Origin: Thermobispora bispora DSM 43833
Lineage (GTDB): Bacteria > Actinomycetota > Actinomycetes > Streptosporangiales > Streptosporangiaceae
Length of the DNA: 64,000 bases
NCBI RefSeq assembly: GCF_000092645.1
Contig: NC_014165.1
Coordinates: 930,001 to 994,000, forward strand
Direction of reading: 5' to 3'
Shown: piece by piece, positions 42,975-51,494 of the stretch
How the letters are laid out: the number at the start of each line of letters is the position of its first letter
Position numbering within the stretch: the stretch's first letter is position 1
Notes under the pieces: generated by a model
The model's input: the letters and a program-made list of their open reading frames with translations, nothing else
The model's database searches: none
What the model was told of the DNA's origin: nothing
Program-made: the position numbers and the translations under genes

Positions 42975-44426
42975 TCAATCGGGGTGGGCGCTGAGCGGCT
43001 TGGCGATCTCCTCGAGCGAGCGGCGCGCCGCCTCCACGCCGAGCGTCCACTGCACCAGCCCGGCGGCGATCATCAGCGATGCGCCCAGGACGTAGCCGAA
43101 GGCCACGTTCCCGGGGACCTCGCTCTCCACCAGGCGGCCGAAGAGGACCGGCCCCACGATGCCGCCGAGCGCGGTGCCGATCGAGTAGAACAGCGCGATG
43201 GCGAGCGCCCGCGTCTCCATCGGGAAGATCTCGGAGACCGTCAGGTAGGCGGAGCTCGCCCCCGCCGAGGCGAAGAAGAACACCGTCATCCAGCAGGCGG
43301 TGAGCGTCAGCGCGGAGAGCACCCCGCGGTCGAACAGCAGGGCCGTGCCGATCAGCAGCACGCCCGAGAGCACGTAGCACCCGCTGACCATGGCCCGGCG
43401 GCCGATCGAGTCGAAGAGGCGGCCGAGCAGCACCGGACCGCAGAAGTTCCCGAGGGCGATGGGGATGAGGTACCACGGCGTGCCGGAGGCGGGCACCGCG
43501 AAGAACGTGGTGAGCACCAGCGCGTACGTGAAGTAGATCGAGTTGTAGAGGAAGGCCTGGCCGATGAAGAGCGCGAGGCCGACCACCGTCCGCGTGGGGT
43601 AGCGGCGCAGCAGGGTGGCCGCCACCTCGGTGAGCGGGGTGTGGCGGCGCTGGGTGATGGTGATCGTCCCCACCGGGGGCGGGAGCTCCGCCCCGGTCGA
43701 GCGCCTGATCCGCTCCTCCAGGTCGCGCACGATCCGCTCCGCCTCCTGGTCGCGGCCGTGGATGAACAGCCAGCGCGGGCTCTCCGGCATGAGCCGCCTG
43801 GTCAGCAGGATCACCACCCCCAGCAGCACGCCGAGGCCGAAGAGGATCCGCCAGCCGAGGTCGGGCGGGAACAGGTCGGTGTCGAGCATCGGGACCGCGA
43901 TGACCGCGCCGAACGCGGTGCCGAGCCAGAAGGAGCCGTTGACCACCAGGTCGACGGTGCCGCGCACCCGGGCGGGGATGAGCTCGTCGATGGCCGAGTT
44001 GATCGCGGCGTACTCACCGCCGATGCCGGCGCCGGTCAGGAACCGGCAGAGGTAGAAGTACCAGGCCGTGGTGGAGAACGCGGTCGCCGCGGTGGCGACG
44101 AGGTAGAGGGCGAGCGTCGTCAGGAAGAGCCGCTTGCGCCCGAACTGGTCGGTCAGGTGGCCGAAGACGAGGGCGCCGAGGCAGGCCCCGGCGACGTACA
44201 CGCCGGCGGCGATGCCGATGTCGGCGCTGGTCAGGTTGAGACCGCTGCCCGGCTCGGTGATGCGCGGGGCGACCACCCCCACGATCGTGACCTCGAGCCC
44301 GTCGAGGATCCAGACCGCGCCGAGCCCGATGAGCACCAGCCAGTGCCAGCGGGTCCACGGCAGCCTGTCGAGCCGGGCGGGTATGTCGGTGCTGATCCGG
44401 GCCGGGTTCGGCCCTGTCCGGGCCAT
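42975..44426 (-). CDS. MFS transporter (sugar/acid porter type)
   Basis: A 483-residue major facilitator with twelve predicted helices. The first helix carries LDGLEVTIVG, the loop 2-3 motif is GHLTDQFGRKRLF, and the second-half equivalent is GRLFDSIGRRAM. PESPRWLFIHGR after helix 6 is a sugar-porter or AAHS signature. A large central loop (about 215-255) is charged. Substrate cannot be told; aromatic acids, sugars and dicarboxylates are all possible. It is a single-gene unit. Confidence 0.9.
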   Translation of the reverse strand: MARTGPNPARISTDIPARLDRLPWTRWHWLVLIGLGAVWILDGLEVTIVGVVAPRITEPGSGLNLTSADIGIAAGVYVAGACLGALVFGHLTDQFGRKRLFLTTLALYLVATAATAFSTTAWYFYLCRFLTGAGIGGEYAAINSAIDELIPARVRGTVDLVVNGSFWLGTAFGAVIAVPMLDTDLFPPDLGWRILFGLGVLLGVVILLTRRLMPESPRWLFIHGRDQEAERIVRDLEERIRRSTGAELPPPVGTITITQRRHTPLTEVAATLLRRYPTRTVVGLALFIGQAFLYNSIYFTYALVLTTFFAVPASGTPWYLIPIALGNFCGPVLLGRLFDSIGRRAMVSGCYVLSGVLLIGTALLFDRGVLSALTLTACWMTVFFFASAGASSAYLTVSEIFPMETRALAIALFYSIGTALGGIVGPVLFGRLVESEVPGNVAFGYVLGASLMIAAGLVQWTLGVEAARRSLEEIAKPLSAHPD

Positions 44427-44488
44427 ATGGCCGGGTTACCCGCGACGGCCCGGGGTCTCACCGGGCCGCGACGTCGCACGGGTACGGC

Positions 44489-44947
44489 TCAGCGGGTGGC
44501 GTGGTTCGCGAGCCCGCGCCTGAGCCGGGGCGCGGCCGCCGGGCGGGCCTTGGGGAGGCCGGCCCCGAGCTCGAACCACACGGCCACGCCCTTCTGATCG
44601 GAGGAGACACCCCAGTAGGGGGTGAACAGGCCGACGAGGTGGACGCCACGCCCGGGGGTGAGGTCGGGGGAGGTCCAGCACGCGCAGCCCTGGGTGGTGA
44701 GCGTGACCCGCGCCGAGTCCGCCGTGGCCTGCACGGCCACCGCGTACTCCGGGCTGGTGCGGCAGGAGACCGCGTGGCGTAAGGACTCGGCGATGAGCTC
44801 CCCGATGAGCTGCACGGCGTCGTCGCGGCAGGGGTGCCCGTCGCCGAGCGCCTCGGAGACGAAGCGCCTGGCCGCTCTCACCTGGGCCGGGTCACCCGGG
44901 AAAATCCGCGAGATAATTGTTTTTCTACTCAGTTCAATGATTTTCAT
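44489..44947 (-). CDS. Anti-sigma-type HATPase protein with altered N-box
   Basis: A 152-residue single-domain protein like RsbW/SpoIIAB-family ATP-binding regulators. The N-box is VQLIGELIAESLRHAV; the Asn normally found at the position of the Glu in IAESLRH (compare ELVTNAVRH) is missing. The second box PGRGVHLVGLFTPYWGV retains the glycine pattern, but lacks the usual Asp before it. Mg-ATP binding may therefore be impaired, and it may act only by protein binding. The upstream 5' region is AT-rich. The two PP2C phosphatases in the window are of the kind that oppose such kinases, but are not adjacent. Confidence 0.8.
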   Translation of the reverse strand: MKIIELSRKTIISRIFPGDPAQVRAARRFVSEALGDGHPCRDDAVQLIGELIAESLRHAVSCRTSPEYAVAVQATADSARVTLTTQGCACWTSPDLTPGRGVHLVGLFTPYWGVSSDQKGVAVWFELGAGLPKARPAAAPRLRRGLANHATR

Positions 44948-45181
44948 ACCCGGTGGAACTCCTCCGATATCCGCGGTATCGCGGCCGCCGAACCGGCTTG
45001 TTCAATCCTGCACTTTGCAATTCGGCTGCGCAATATCTTGGCGGGTGATTCGATATTCGTCGGCGAAGGACCATGCGCTGAACAGGCAGGATGCCCGGTT
45101 GTCGGAGTCGTGAGCCTTGCGAGGTTTGATGCTCTGTTTCGCAGATGCATGCGGCTGAGGCGAGCGGGCACTTGTCTCAAT

Positions 45182-45322
45182 ATGCGGGAGGAGAAGGATT
45201 ACGAGATCGGCGACGAGCCGGACTTCGCCGAGGAGCACACGCCCTCGGAGAGCGATCCGCCGAACGCCGGTCCGAAGGAGAAGCTGACCGGGGAGCCGTG
45301 GGACAAGCCCACGGAGGCGTGA
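45182..45322 (+). CDS. Small acidic protein
   Basis: A 46-residue acidic protein (MREEKDYEIGDEPDFAEEHT, then PSESDPPNAGPKEKLTGEPW, ending DKPTEA). It has no hydrophobic core and is probably disordered. No ribosome site precedes the ATG; a GGAGG lies just inside the gene. Upstream sequence is relatively AT-rich. The frame is open further upstream (to 44834), but that extension overlaps the divergent HATPase gene. I consider it probably real because of its non-random composition. Confidence 0.5.
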   Translation: MREEKDYEIGDEPDFAEEHTPSESDPPNAGPKEKLTGEPWDKPTEA

Positions 45323-45356
45323 CGACGGCGGCCCAGGGGCCAGGGGGTGATGCGGC

Positions 45357-45605
45357 GTGGCACGCCGGAGCGGGCGGCTGCTCGACGTGCAGGAGATGTC
45401 GGCGCCCGAGATGATCGTGTACGAGGCGGTCGCGGCCCTCGGGATGGAAGGCCGGCCCGCGACCGTCTGCGCCGTGGCGCGGATGACGGGCCTGCCGGAG
45501 CCCGTGGTCGGGCACGGGCTGGACGGCCTGGTCGCCGGGGGCCGGGTACGGCGGGCGGGCGGCGGCTATGTGCTCGGCCCGCACGACTGGGGCCTCGAGC
45601 GCTGA
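45357..45605 (+). CDS. Small winged-helix domain protein
   Basis: An 82-residue protein with a winged-helix-like pattern: APEMIVYEAVAALGMEG, then PATVCAVARMTGLPEPVVGHGLDGL (recognition helix), then VAGGRVRRAGGGYVLGP (wing). It has no other domain, so it is probably a small DNA-binding regulator. The GTG start has a GGGGGTG element upstream. It may be co-transcribed with the small acidic gene 35 bases upstream. Confidence 0.65.
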   Translation: MARRSGRLLDVQEMSAPEMIVYEAVAALGMEGRPATVCAVARMTGLPEPVVGHGLDGLVAGGRVRRAGGGYVLGPHDWGLER

Positions 45606-46196
45606 CACCGGAGCGCCGGGACAGCCACGGGCCGGGCGATGCCCGCCGAGCGCCATCTCGGCGGCTTCCCCATCGTTGACCATGAGGCGGATGCGGCCGG
45701 TCGGCCAGGCGCGATGCGGCCGGTGGGCCATGGGCGGAGCGCGGTGACCCGGGGCCGGATCGGGGCACCATGGGTCCTCGTCGATGCCGCGCGGGCGTGC
45801 CGATGCGCCGGCGCGTGATTCCGGCGGCCCTCTGCCCGCGGTGCGGACCGGGGCCCGCGAAGGCGGGGCCGGCCGTCGCGTGCGCCGTGGGCTGCGCCGG
45901 TGGCGCGCGCCGCTCGCGGTACGCCGGCGGTGGCGGGCTATCGGACGTCCGGAGGCTCCGGATCGTCTGTCCAAAAATTCAGTGATGTCCGATTACGGAC
46001 CTTTCCTGCCTCTGAGACGACTAAAGCGGAGATTGCCAGAATTCGCCGGTTGTGCCCGCCGATGATCGCGCACCGTGACGGCCCGTGTCGTTTCCGGAAA
46101 ACCTCAGCGGCCTCAACGGCACCGGGAGTATGCTCTGATGGCGTCCGGAGTGATGGGAGCGCTCCCATGACGCCCGGCAAGGTGCGCCCGGCGGGC
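45606..46196. other. Gene-free region with a CelR-type operator
   Basis: These 591 bases hold no supported gene. From 45965 they become AT-richer and include GTCCG-atta-CGGAC (45988-46001), a TATGCT -10-like element near 46130, and the palindrome at 46154-46167. This looks like a rightward promoter with an operator, but no rightward gene follows. Confidence 0.5.
46154..46167. promoter_or_regulatory. CelR/CebR-type operator TGGGAGCGCTCCCA
   Basis: A perfect 14-bp match to the cellulase/cellobiose regulator box known from Thermobifida CelR and Streptomyces CebR. It lies 30 bases beyond the kinase stop codon rather than in front of a sense gene. Confidence 0.8.
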
Positions 46197-47705
46197 CTAA
46201 CCGGCCCGGGAGAGCGCGAGCTCCACCTTGCGCACCACCCGCTCCAGCTCCTGCTTGAGCGGACCTGGCATCCGTCCCTCCCGGTGGCGGCTCTCCAGCT
46301 TGTCGCGGACGTCACGGACCCCGGTGCCGTTGCGGACCGCGTTGTGCAGGAGCTGCCTGAGGTCGAGCGCGACGTCGGCGTCGATGCGGCCCGCGGCCTC
46401 CGCCGCGTCCACGAGCCGGTCGAACAGGTCGACCGCCTCGTCCAGCGCGGGCGGGATGATCGGCGCCTCCGTGGTCGCGGCGAGGGAGAAGGACGGCGTC
46501 GCCGGATCCCGGCCGCCGTTCTTCCGCAGCTGCCGGGCGGGCTGGGCGGCGTCCTCGGCCCGCGGCTCGCGCTCCTGCGGCAGGGCGCTCCACTCGGCGT
46601 CCCCTTCCTCCTCCGCCGAGGGCGGGGCGCTCGCCTCGGGCGAGCGCGTGACGCCGTCCGGGGCCGGCGAGGGGGGTGCGTGGCCCGCGGCGGATCCGGC
46701 GCCCTGGGGCGCGGAGACGGCCGGCAGCACCGGGGTGACCGGTGGGCGAGTCCCGGTGCCGCCGCCCGCCTCGACGACCGGGAACAGCCACATGGTGCTC
46801 CCCAGGGCCACGGCACCGCCCAGGGCGGCCACCCAGCCGGCGGCCCGGGCCCGGGGCTCCGGCGGCCGCTCGGCCGCGGTGAGCACCGAGGAGAGCGTGG
46901 TGGCGACCGTGCGGGCGCTCGGCCGCGCCGCGGGGTCCGCGGCGAGGCACTCGCGGCACAGGTCGGCCACGGCGGTCGGCAGGCCGGGGACCCTGGGGGT
47001 CGGCGGTGGCCCGTCCCGCCGGGCCTTCTCGATCGCCTCCCAGGTCGTCTCCGGGTACGGCAGCGCCCCGGTGAGCATCTCGTACAGGAGAACGCCGAGG
47101 GAGTACACGTCCACCGCCGGGTCGGCCGTGGTGCCGCGGAGCCGTTCCGGCGCGACGTACGGCGGGGTGCCGAAGTCGGCGACGAGCTGGTCGTCGTCCT
47201 CGCCGACGAAGGCCGCGATCCCGAAGTCGTGCAGCTTCGGCCCGTCCTCGGCGAGCAGCACGTTGTCCGGGGTCACGTCGCGGTGCACGATGCCCCGGTC
47301 ATGCGCGGCGGCGAGCACCTCGGCGAGGCCCGCGGCGATCTTCACGGCCTCCCGCCAGGGGAGCGGGCCCTCGGCGATCCGGTCGGCGAGGGACCTCCCC
47401 TCGACCAGCCGCATCACGAGGTAGGCGGCGATCCGGCCGCCGTGGGTCACCGTCTCCCCGTAGTCGTAGACCTCGATCGCGTCGGGGTGGATGAGCTGGG
47501 CGGTGGCCCTCGCCTCTCTGCGGATCAGCTCCCGGCCCGGGTCGTCTCCGTCGAGCGACACGTCCAGGACCTTGACCGCCACAGGCCGGTGCAGAGCCCG
47601 GTCGAAGGCACGCCAGATGACCGACATCCCCCCGGTCGCGATCCGCTCCTTGAGCACGTAGCGACGGGTCAGGACGTCGCCCTCGTGAAGCTCAGCCCGA
47701 TTCAC
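46197..47705 (-). CDS. Ser/Thr protein kinase, membrane-anchored, altered catalytic loop
   Basis: A 502-residue protein with an N-terminal Hanks-type kinase domain (about 15-270). The nucleotide Lys45 (VAVKVL), HRD at 141-143 and DFG at 160-162 are present. The catalytic loop reads HRDVTPDN, with Thr145 where Lys is normal. A single hydrophobic segment (about 288-307) anchors a Pro/Ala/Glu-rich extracytoplasmic linker and a C-terminal helical region (DLFDRLVDAAEAAGRID onward). The ATG at 47705 lies inside the 3' end of the LacI gene (14-base overlap), so translation is coupled. The kinase may signal sugar availability, but this is inference. Confidence 0.88.
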   Translation of the reverse strand: MNRAELHEGDVLTRRYVLKERIATGGMSVIWRAFDRALHRPVAVKVLDVSLDGDDPGRELIRREARATAQLIHPDAIEVYDYGETVTHGGRIAAYLVMRLVEGRSLADRIAEGPLPWREAVKIAAGLAEVLAAAHDRGIVHRDVTPDNVLLAEDGPKLHDFGIAAFVGEDDDQLVADFGTPPYVAPERLRGTTADPAVDVYSLGVLLYEMLTGALPYPETTWEAIEKARRDGPPPTPRVPGLPTAVADLCRECLAADPAARPSARTVATTLSSVLTAAERPPEPRARAAGWVAALGGAVALGSTMWLFPVVEAGGGTGTRPPVTPVLPAVSAPQGAGSAAGHAPPSPAPDGVTRSPEASAPPSAEEEGDAEWSALPQEREPRAEDAAQPARQLRKNGGRDPATPSFSLAATTEAPIIPPALDEAVDLFDRLVDAAEAAGRIDADVALDLRQLLHNAVRNGTGVRDVRDKLESRHREGRMPGPLKQELERVVRKVELALSRAG

Positions 47706-48696
47706 GTACCACCAGTTCCGTGGGCAGCACAGAGTCGGCCGGCGGCCCGTTCTCCTCGGTCAGCGCGGCCAAGAGCAGCTTGATCGCGAGTGTGGCCATC
47801 TCCTCCACGGGCTGACGGACCGTGGTCAGAGTGGGCGACATGCTCTTGGCGATGGGGGCGTCGCCGAACCCGATCACCGCCACGTCGTCCGGTACCTTGC
47901 GGCCCGCCCGGATGAGCGTGTGAATCGCTCCGGCGGCCATCAGGTCGGACGCCACGAAGATGGCGTCGAGGTTCGGGACGCGCTGAAGCAGCCACTGCGC
48001 CGCGTGCGCGCCCGACGAGCGGGTGAAGTCGCCGTACGCCACCGGCACCGAGGTGATCCCGGCGTCGAACAGTGTCCGGCGGAACCCCTCCAGCCGGTCA
48101 CGGGCGGCGGGCAGTGTGGGCGGCCCCGCGATGACGGCGATGGACCGGCGCCCGCTGAGCAGCAGGTGCTCGGCCACCTGCCGTCCGCCATCGGCGTTGT
48201 CGGCGTCGACGAACGGGAGCGTAACGTCGTCCGGTGGGCGCCCGACGCAGCGCACCGGTATCCCCGAGGCGGCGAGCGTGACCGTGAGGGGGTGTCTCGC
48301 CCGCGCGCCGATCAGCAGTACTCCGTCCACGGCCCCGGCGACCAGGCGTGGCGCGGTGAGCGAGGCGGTGGCCGGGGTCGCCGTCATGAGCATCAGCGGC
48401 AGCCCTTTGGCCGTGAGCGCCTCCTCACAGGCCACAAGGAGCCGGGCGTAGTACGGATCACTGAACAGGCGCGGACCTGATTCGCAGACGACCGCGGCGA
48501 TCGTCTGCTCGGCTCGCCGGCGTCCGGCCCCGCGGGGCGCCCGGCGCCGCACGTAGCCCAGGCGCGACATCGCGTCGTGGACCTGGCGGCGAGTCGAGGT
48601 CTTCACACGTACCGATCCCGTGAGAACCCGGGAGGCGGTCGCCGGGGAGACGCCGGCTGCGGCAGCAACCTCTGCGAGGGTGGGAAGATCGGCCAT
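47692..48696 (-). CDS. LacI family regulator with CelR-type operators
   Basis: A 334-residue regulator: HTH PTLAEVAAAAGVSPATASRVLTG, then a ligand-binding core (DGVLLIGARA, FVDADNADGGRQVAEHLLLSG, DAIFVASDLMAAGAI). A GAGG ribosome site precedes the ATG. The perfect TGGGAGCGCTCCCA palindrome at 48731-48744, 35 bases upstream, suggests autoregulation. Its hinge region is Arg-rich (RRRAPRGAGRRR) and differs from the LacI at 21842, so the two probably read different operators. No sugar genes follow; instead a Ser/Thr kinase overlaps its end. Confidence 0.9.
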   Translation of the reverse strand: MADLPTLAEVAAAAGVSPATASRVLTGSVRVKTSTRRQVHDAMSRLGYVRRRAPRGAGRRRAEQTIAAVVCESGPRLFSDPYYARLLVACEEALTAKGLPLMLMTATPATASLTAPRLVAGAVDGVLLIGARARHPLTVTLAASGIPVRCVGRPPDDVTLPFVDADNADGGRQVAEHLLLSGRRSIAVIAGPPTLPAARDRLEGFRRTLFDAGITSVPVAYGDFTRSSGAHAAQWLLQRVPNLDAIFVASDLMAAGAIHTLIRAGRKVPDDVAVIGFGDAPIAKSMSPTLTTVRQPVEEMATLAIKLLLAALTEENGPPADSVLPTELVVRESG

Positions 48697-48730
48697 CCGG
48701 TTTCCTCGGCCCGAAGCTTTCGGTTTTGGT

Positions 48731-48744
48731 TGGGAGCGCTCCCA
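48731..48744. promoter_or_regulatory. CelR/CebR-type operator upstream of the LacI-kinase pair
   Basis: A perfect TGGGAGCGCTCCCA palindrome 34 bases before the LacI start codon, in a locally AT-rich promoter region (TTTTGGT and GAAAGTATCAC nearby). Confidence 0.85.
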
Positions 48745-49468
48745 AGGAAAGTATCACCGTTTCGTTCGTGTCAACAGAGGTTTCCGCGTGTGAAAACTTT
48801 CGGTCGGTGACCGCCTTCCGTCCGAGAGACGTGCTGGCAGCGCGGGCCTTCATGCGAGAAGGGGGCTCGCGGTGGGTTTCCCGCATGTTGCAGCGGCTTC
48901 TTCGGGCTTCGCCCACGACGCCCGGCGTCGGCCCATCGGCCATGGGCGCCGCCCACGGCGATCCGGTCTCCCGGCCCGCCTGCGGGCGACACTTTCGCGG
49001 CTGCACGTGCACTATTTTCGGTCATGTCCAAAATCAATTACGTCATATAGGGCGATCACCGGACCGAATTGCGGGTACCGGCGTTCCGGAAGCCGGGGTG
49101 CGAAGCCCCGCTCGGGGTGCGGCGGCCCGCGACGCAAGGGTAAATGATCTTCAATTGCGGCGTGCCGGCGGGGTCCCCGTATCGGCCGGGCGGCCGCCCA
49201 CGCCGCTCCACCGAGCGCACCCCATGGGCGGCGGCCGGGTGACCTGCCGTCCCGTGGGGGCGCGCCCCTCGGCGGCGGCCGGGGTGGCCCCATCCGTCGG
49301 GTGCGCCGTTCGACCGGGGCCGGGCGGTGGCATCCGACGCAGGCGCCCGGCGGGCCGTGGCAGGGAGAACGCCGCCGGCGCGGCGGCGCCTGGCGCCGCT
49401 CCCGGCGCGGTCGGTCATGGGCCACGGACCGGCGGCGAGCCGCCGGGTGCCGCCCGCTCACCGAGCGC

Positions 49469-49590
49469 GAACCGGCGCTGATCAGGCGGGGTCCTCTCAC
49501 CCGGGCACGAACCGGCACTGACCGGGCGGGAGCACTCCCAGCCGGGCACGAGCCCGTGGTGAGCCGGCGTGCCGCCCGCTCATCCGGGGC
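49469..49590. repeat. Degenerate 41-bp tandem repeat
   Basis: Three units: 49469-49508 and 49509-49549 both begin GAACCGGC and end CCGGGCAC; 49550-49590 is more diverged. A fourth, weaker unit may precede at 49428. They lie about 90 bases before the glycosyltransferase gene. Confidence 0.55.
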
Positions 49591-49683
49591 GGTCCACCGG
49601 TGACGCACGGTCATCCGGTGAGCACCGGCGTCCCAGCCGGAGGCATGGCGGGAGATCACCGGTGGTAATCTCCCCGAGCTGCG

Positions 49684-51126
49684 ATGGTGGGTAGCGTGAC
49701 TCGCCCGGCTCGTCCCGTTCCCCGGCGATCCGCGCGATTCACCCCCTGGCGAGCTCCCGCGATCGCCGGGCTCCTCACCACCGGCGTGGCGATCACCGGC
49801 ACGACGGCATCGTTCTCCGGGGACGAGCTGGCGACCTACAACGCGGCGACGAGATCGCTGGACGCGCTCTGGGAGCTCGCCAAGCACATCGACGGCCACT
49901 TCCTGCCCTACTACCTCTTCATGCACCTGTGGACCCTGCTCGGCGGCCACGCCGAGTGGTGGATGAGGCTGCCGTCGGCGATCGGCGTGGGCATCGCGGC
50001 GGCCCTCCTCACCGACCTGGGCCGCCGGCTGCACGGCACCGCAGCGGGGCTCTGCGCCGCGGCGATCTTCGCGGTCCTGCCGTCGGTGTCCTTCCACGGG
50101 GCCAACGCCAGGCCGTACGCGTTCGCCGCGGCCGCGGCCGCGCTCTCGGCCTGGGCGCTCCACCGCGTGCTCGAGCGGCCCACCCGGGGACGGCTCGCCG
50201 GCTACGCGGGGGCGGTGGCGCTGCTCGGGTGCACCCACCTGTTCTCGGCGCTCGTGCTGCCCGCGCAGGTGCTCGCCGCCCTCTGCCACCGGGTCCCGCT
50301 CCTGCGGTTCCTGCCCGCCCTCGCCGCCGGATGCGTGCCGATGGCCGTGCTGGGCGTCATCGGCTACCAGGAGCGGCACGCGATCAGCTGGATCCAACCG
50401 GCCGAGCCGGAGATCTTGCTCCGGTACCCGAAGATGCTCACCGGATCCGTGCCGGTGGGGTGGGCGCTCCTCCTGCTGGCGGTGGCCGGGCTGGCGGTGC
50501 TGTGGCGGCGTGGCCGGGCGGGGGCCGTGCTCGTGGCGGGCTGGCTGCTCCTGCCGCCGCCGCTCCTCCTGACGATCTCCGCCCTGATCACCCCGGCGTA
50601 CGTGGACAGGTACCTCTTCCCGGCCGCGCCGGCGCTCGCCCTGGCCGCGGGGATCGCCGTCGCGTCGCTGGGGCGGCTCGCCGTACCGGTGATCGTCATC
50701 GTCGCGGCGCTCGGCCTGCCCACGCAGGCGGACTACCGGCAGCGGAACGGCCACTACGACGACTTCCCCGGCGCGGTGCAGGTGATCAAGGACCGTGCCC
50801 GGCCCGGCGACGCCATCATCTACGGCCAGAGCCGGCTGCGGACCGGGTTCGGCTACTACGCGGACGGCCCGCTGCCGGACGATGTGCTGCGCGTGGGCAC
50901 GGCGCCGTCGGCGACGGGCTTCGGCTATCCGGAGCGCTCCGACGTCGCGGCCGCCCTCGCCGGCCGCCGCCGGGTCTGGGTCGTCTGGCGCGGCACGAAA
51001 GAGGAGGGGCTCTCCGGTTCCAAGATCCCTGTGATCGAGAAGGTGCGCGACGCCGGATTCCGGCTCGCGTTCGCCTGGCACTCGGCCGAGCTGCCCGGGC
51101 TCACCGTCACCTTGTTCACCCGGTGA
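49684..51126 (+). CDS. Polyprenyl-phosphate-sugar-dependent membrane glycosyltransferase (GT39/PMT-like)
   Basis: A 480-residue polytopic membrane protein of the GT-C fold. The first extracytoplasmic loop has the catalytic acidic motif SFSGDELATYNAA, and the GANARPYAFAAAAAALSAWAL segment is typical of the ArnT/PMT_2 group. About ten hydrophobic helices run to residue 360. A soluble C-terminal domain (about 365-480) with DYRQRNGHYDDFPGAVQ and IIYGQSRLRTGFGYY follows. Such enzymes transfer sugars from polyprenyl phosphates to proteins or lipids outside the membrane. Donor and acceptor are unknown. There is no operon partner. Confidence 0.85.
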   Translation: MVGSVTRPARPVPRRSARFTPWRAPAIAGLLTTGVAITGTTASFSGDELATYNAATRSLDALWELAKHIDGHFLPYYLFMHLWTLLGGHAEWWMRLPSAIGVGIAAALLTDLGRRLHGTAAGLCAAAIFAVLPSVSFHGANARPYAFAAAAAALSAWALHRVLERPTRGRLAGYAGAVALLGCTHLFSALVLPAQVLAALCHRVPLLRFLPALAAGCVPMAVLGVIGYQERHAISWIQPAEPEILLRYPKMLTGSVPVGWALLLLAVAGLAVLWRRGRAGAVLVAGWLLLPPPLLLTISALITPAYVDRYLFPAAPALALAAGIAVASLGRLAVPVIVIVAALGLPTQADYRQRNGHYDDFPGAVQVIKDRARPGDAIIYGQSRLRTGFGYYADGPLPDDVLRVGTAPSATGFGYPERSDVAAALAGRRRVWVVWRGTKEEGLSGSKIPVIEKVRDAGFRLAFAWHSAELPGLTVTLFTR

Positions 51127-51212
51127 GCCGGACGGTCACCCCGGTGAGATGCGCCGTTCGCTCACCCGGTGAGCTGGGCGGTTCCTTCACCGGTGAGCTG
51201 GGCGGTCGCACC
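51120..51212. repeat. 24-bp tandem repeat at the 3' end of the glycosyltransferase gene
   Basis: Four imperfect units beginning CCGGTGAG at 51120, 51141, 51166 and 51190. The last two share CCGGTGAGCTGGGCGGT. The first unit includes the glycosyltransferase stop codon. Confidence 0.65.
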
Positions 51213-51494
51213 TGGTCGGGCGGGTGCTCCCCGTGGTCGACGGGGGCCCGGGCCGGCCGGTGGCCTGGGGCCGGCATCGTGCAAGCGGCGTTCGCGCGGC
51301 GCCCGGTACGGCCCGGCCGCCCGGCCCGCGCAGGGGCCGCCCCGGGGGCCGAGGCGGGCGCCCGCCGGCCGCGGATCCCGGCCGGCACCCGGAGGTCATT
51401 CGGTGGGCCGCGGTGCGGCGGCGCTCCGGCGGGCCCGGTCACCGGGAGGCTTCAACGGGGCGTGGCCGGCATGCCGCGCGAGATGGCGGAGGCG
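51127..51494. other. Gene-free convergent region
   Basis: Apart from the tandem repeat at its left end I see nothing but GC-rich sequence between two convergent genes. Confidence 0.5.

Larger units (their letters stand above)
48697..49683. other. Gene-free region upstream of the glycosyltransferase
   Basis: Nearly 1 kb with no supported gene. The left end holds the LacI promoter and operator, 49010-49160 is less GC-rich (TCCAAAATCAATTACGTCATAT), and 49428-49590 is a degenerate tandem repeat. Confidence 0.55.

Noticed and set aside
46168-47783. A rightward gene starting at the ATG right after the CelR-type operator
   Set aside because: The frame is fully antisense to the kinase gene, and its product is low-complexity, with no ribosome site.
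49469-51212. Mobile element flanking the glycosyltransferase gene
   Set aside because: The repeats on each side differ in unit length and sequence, and there are no transposase genes or target-site duplications.
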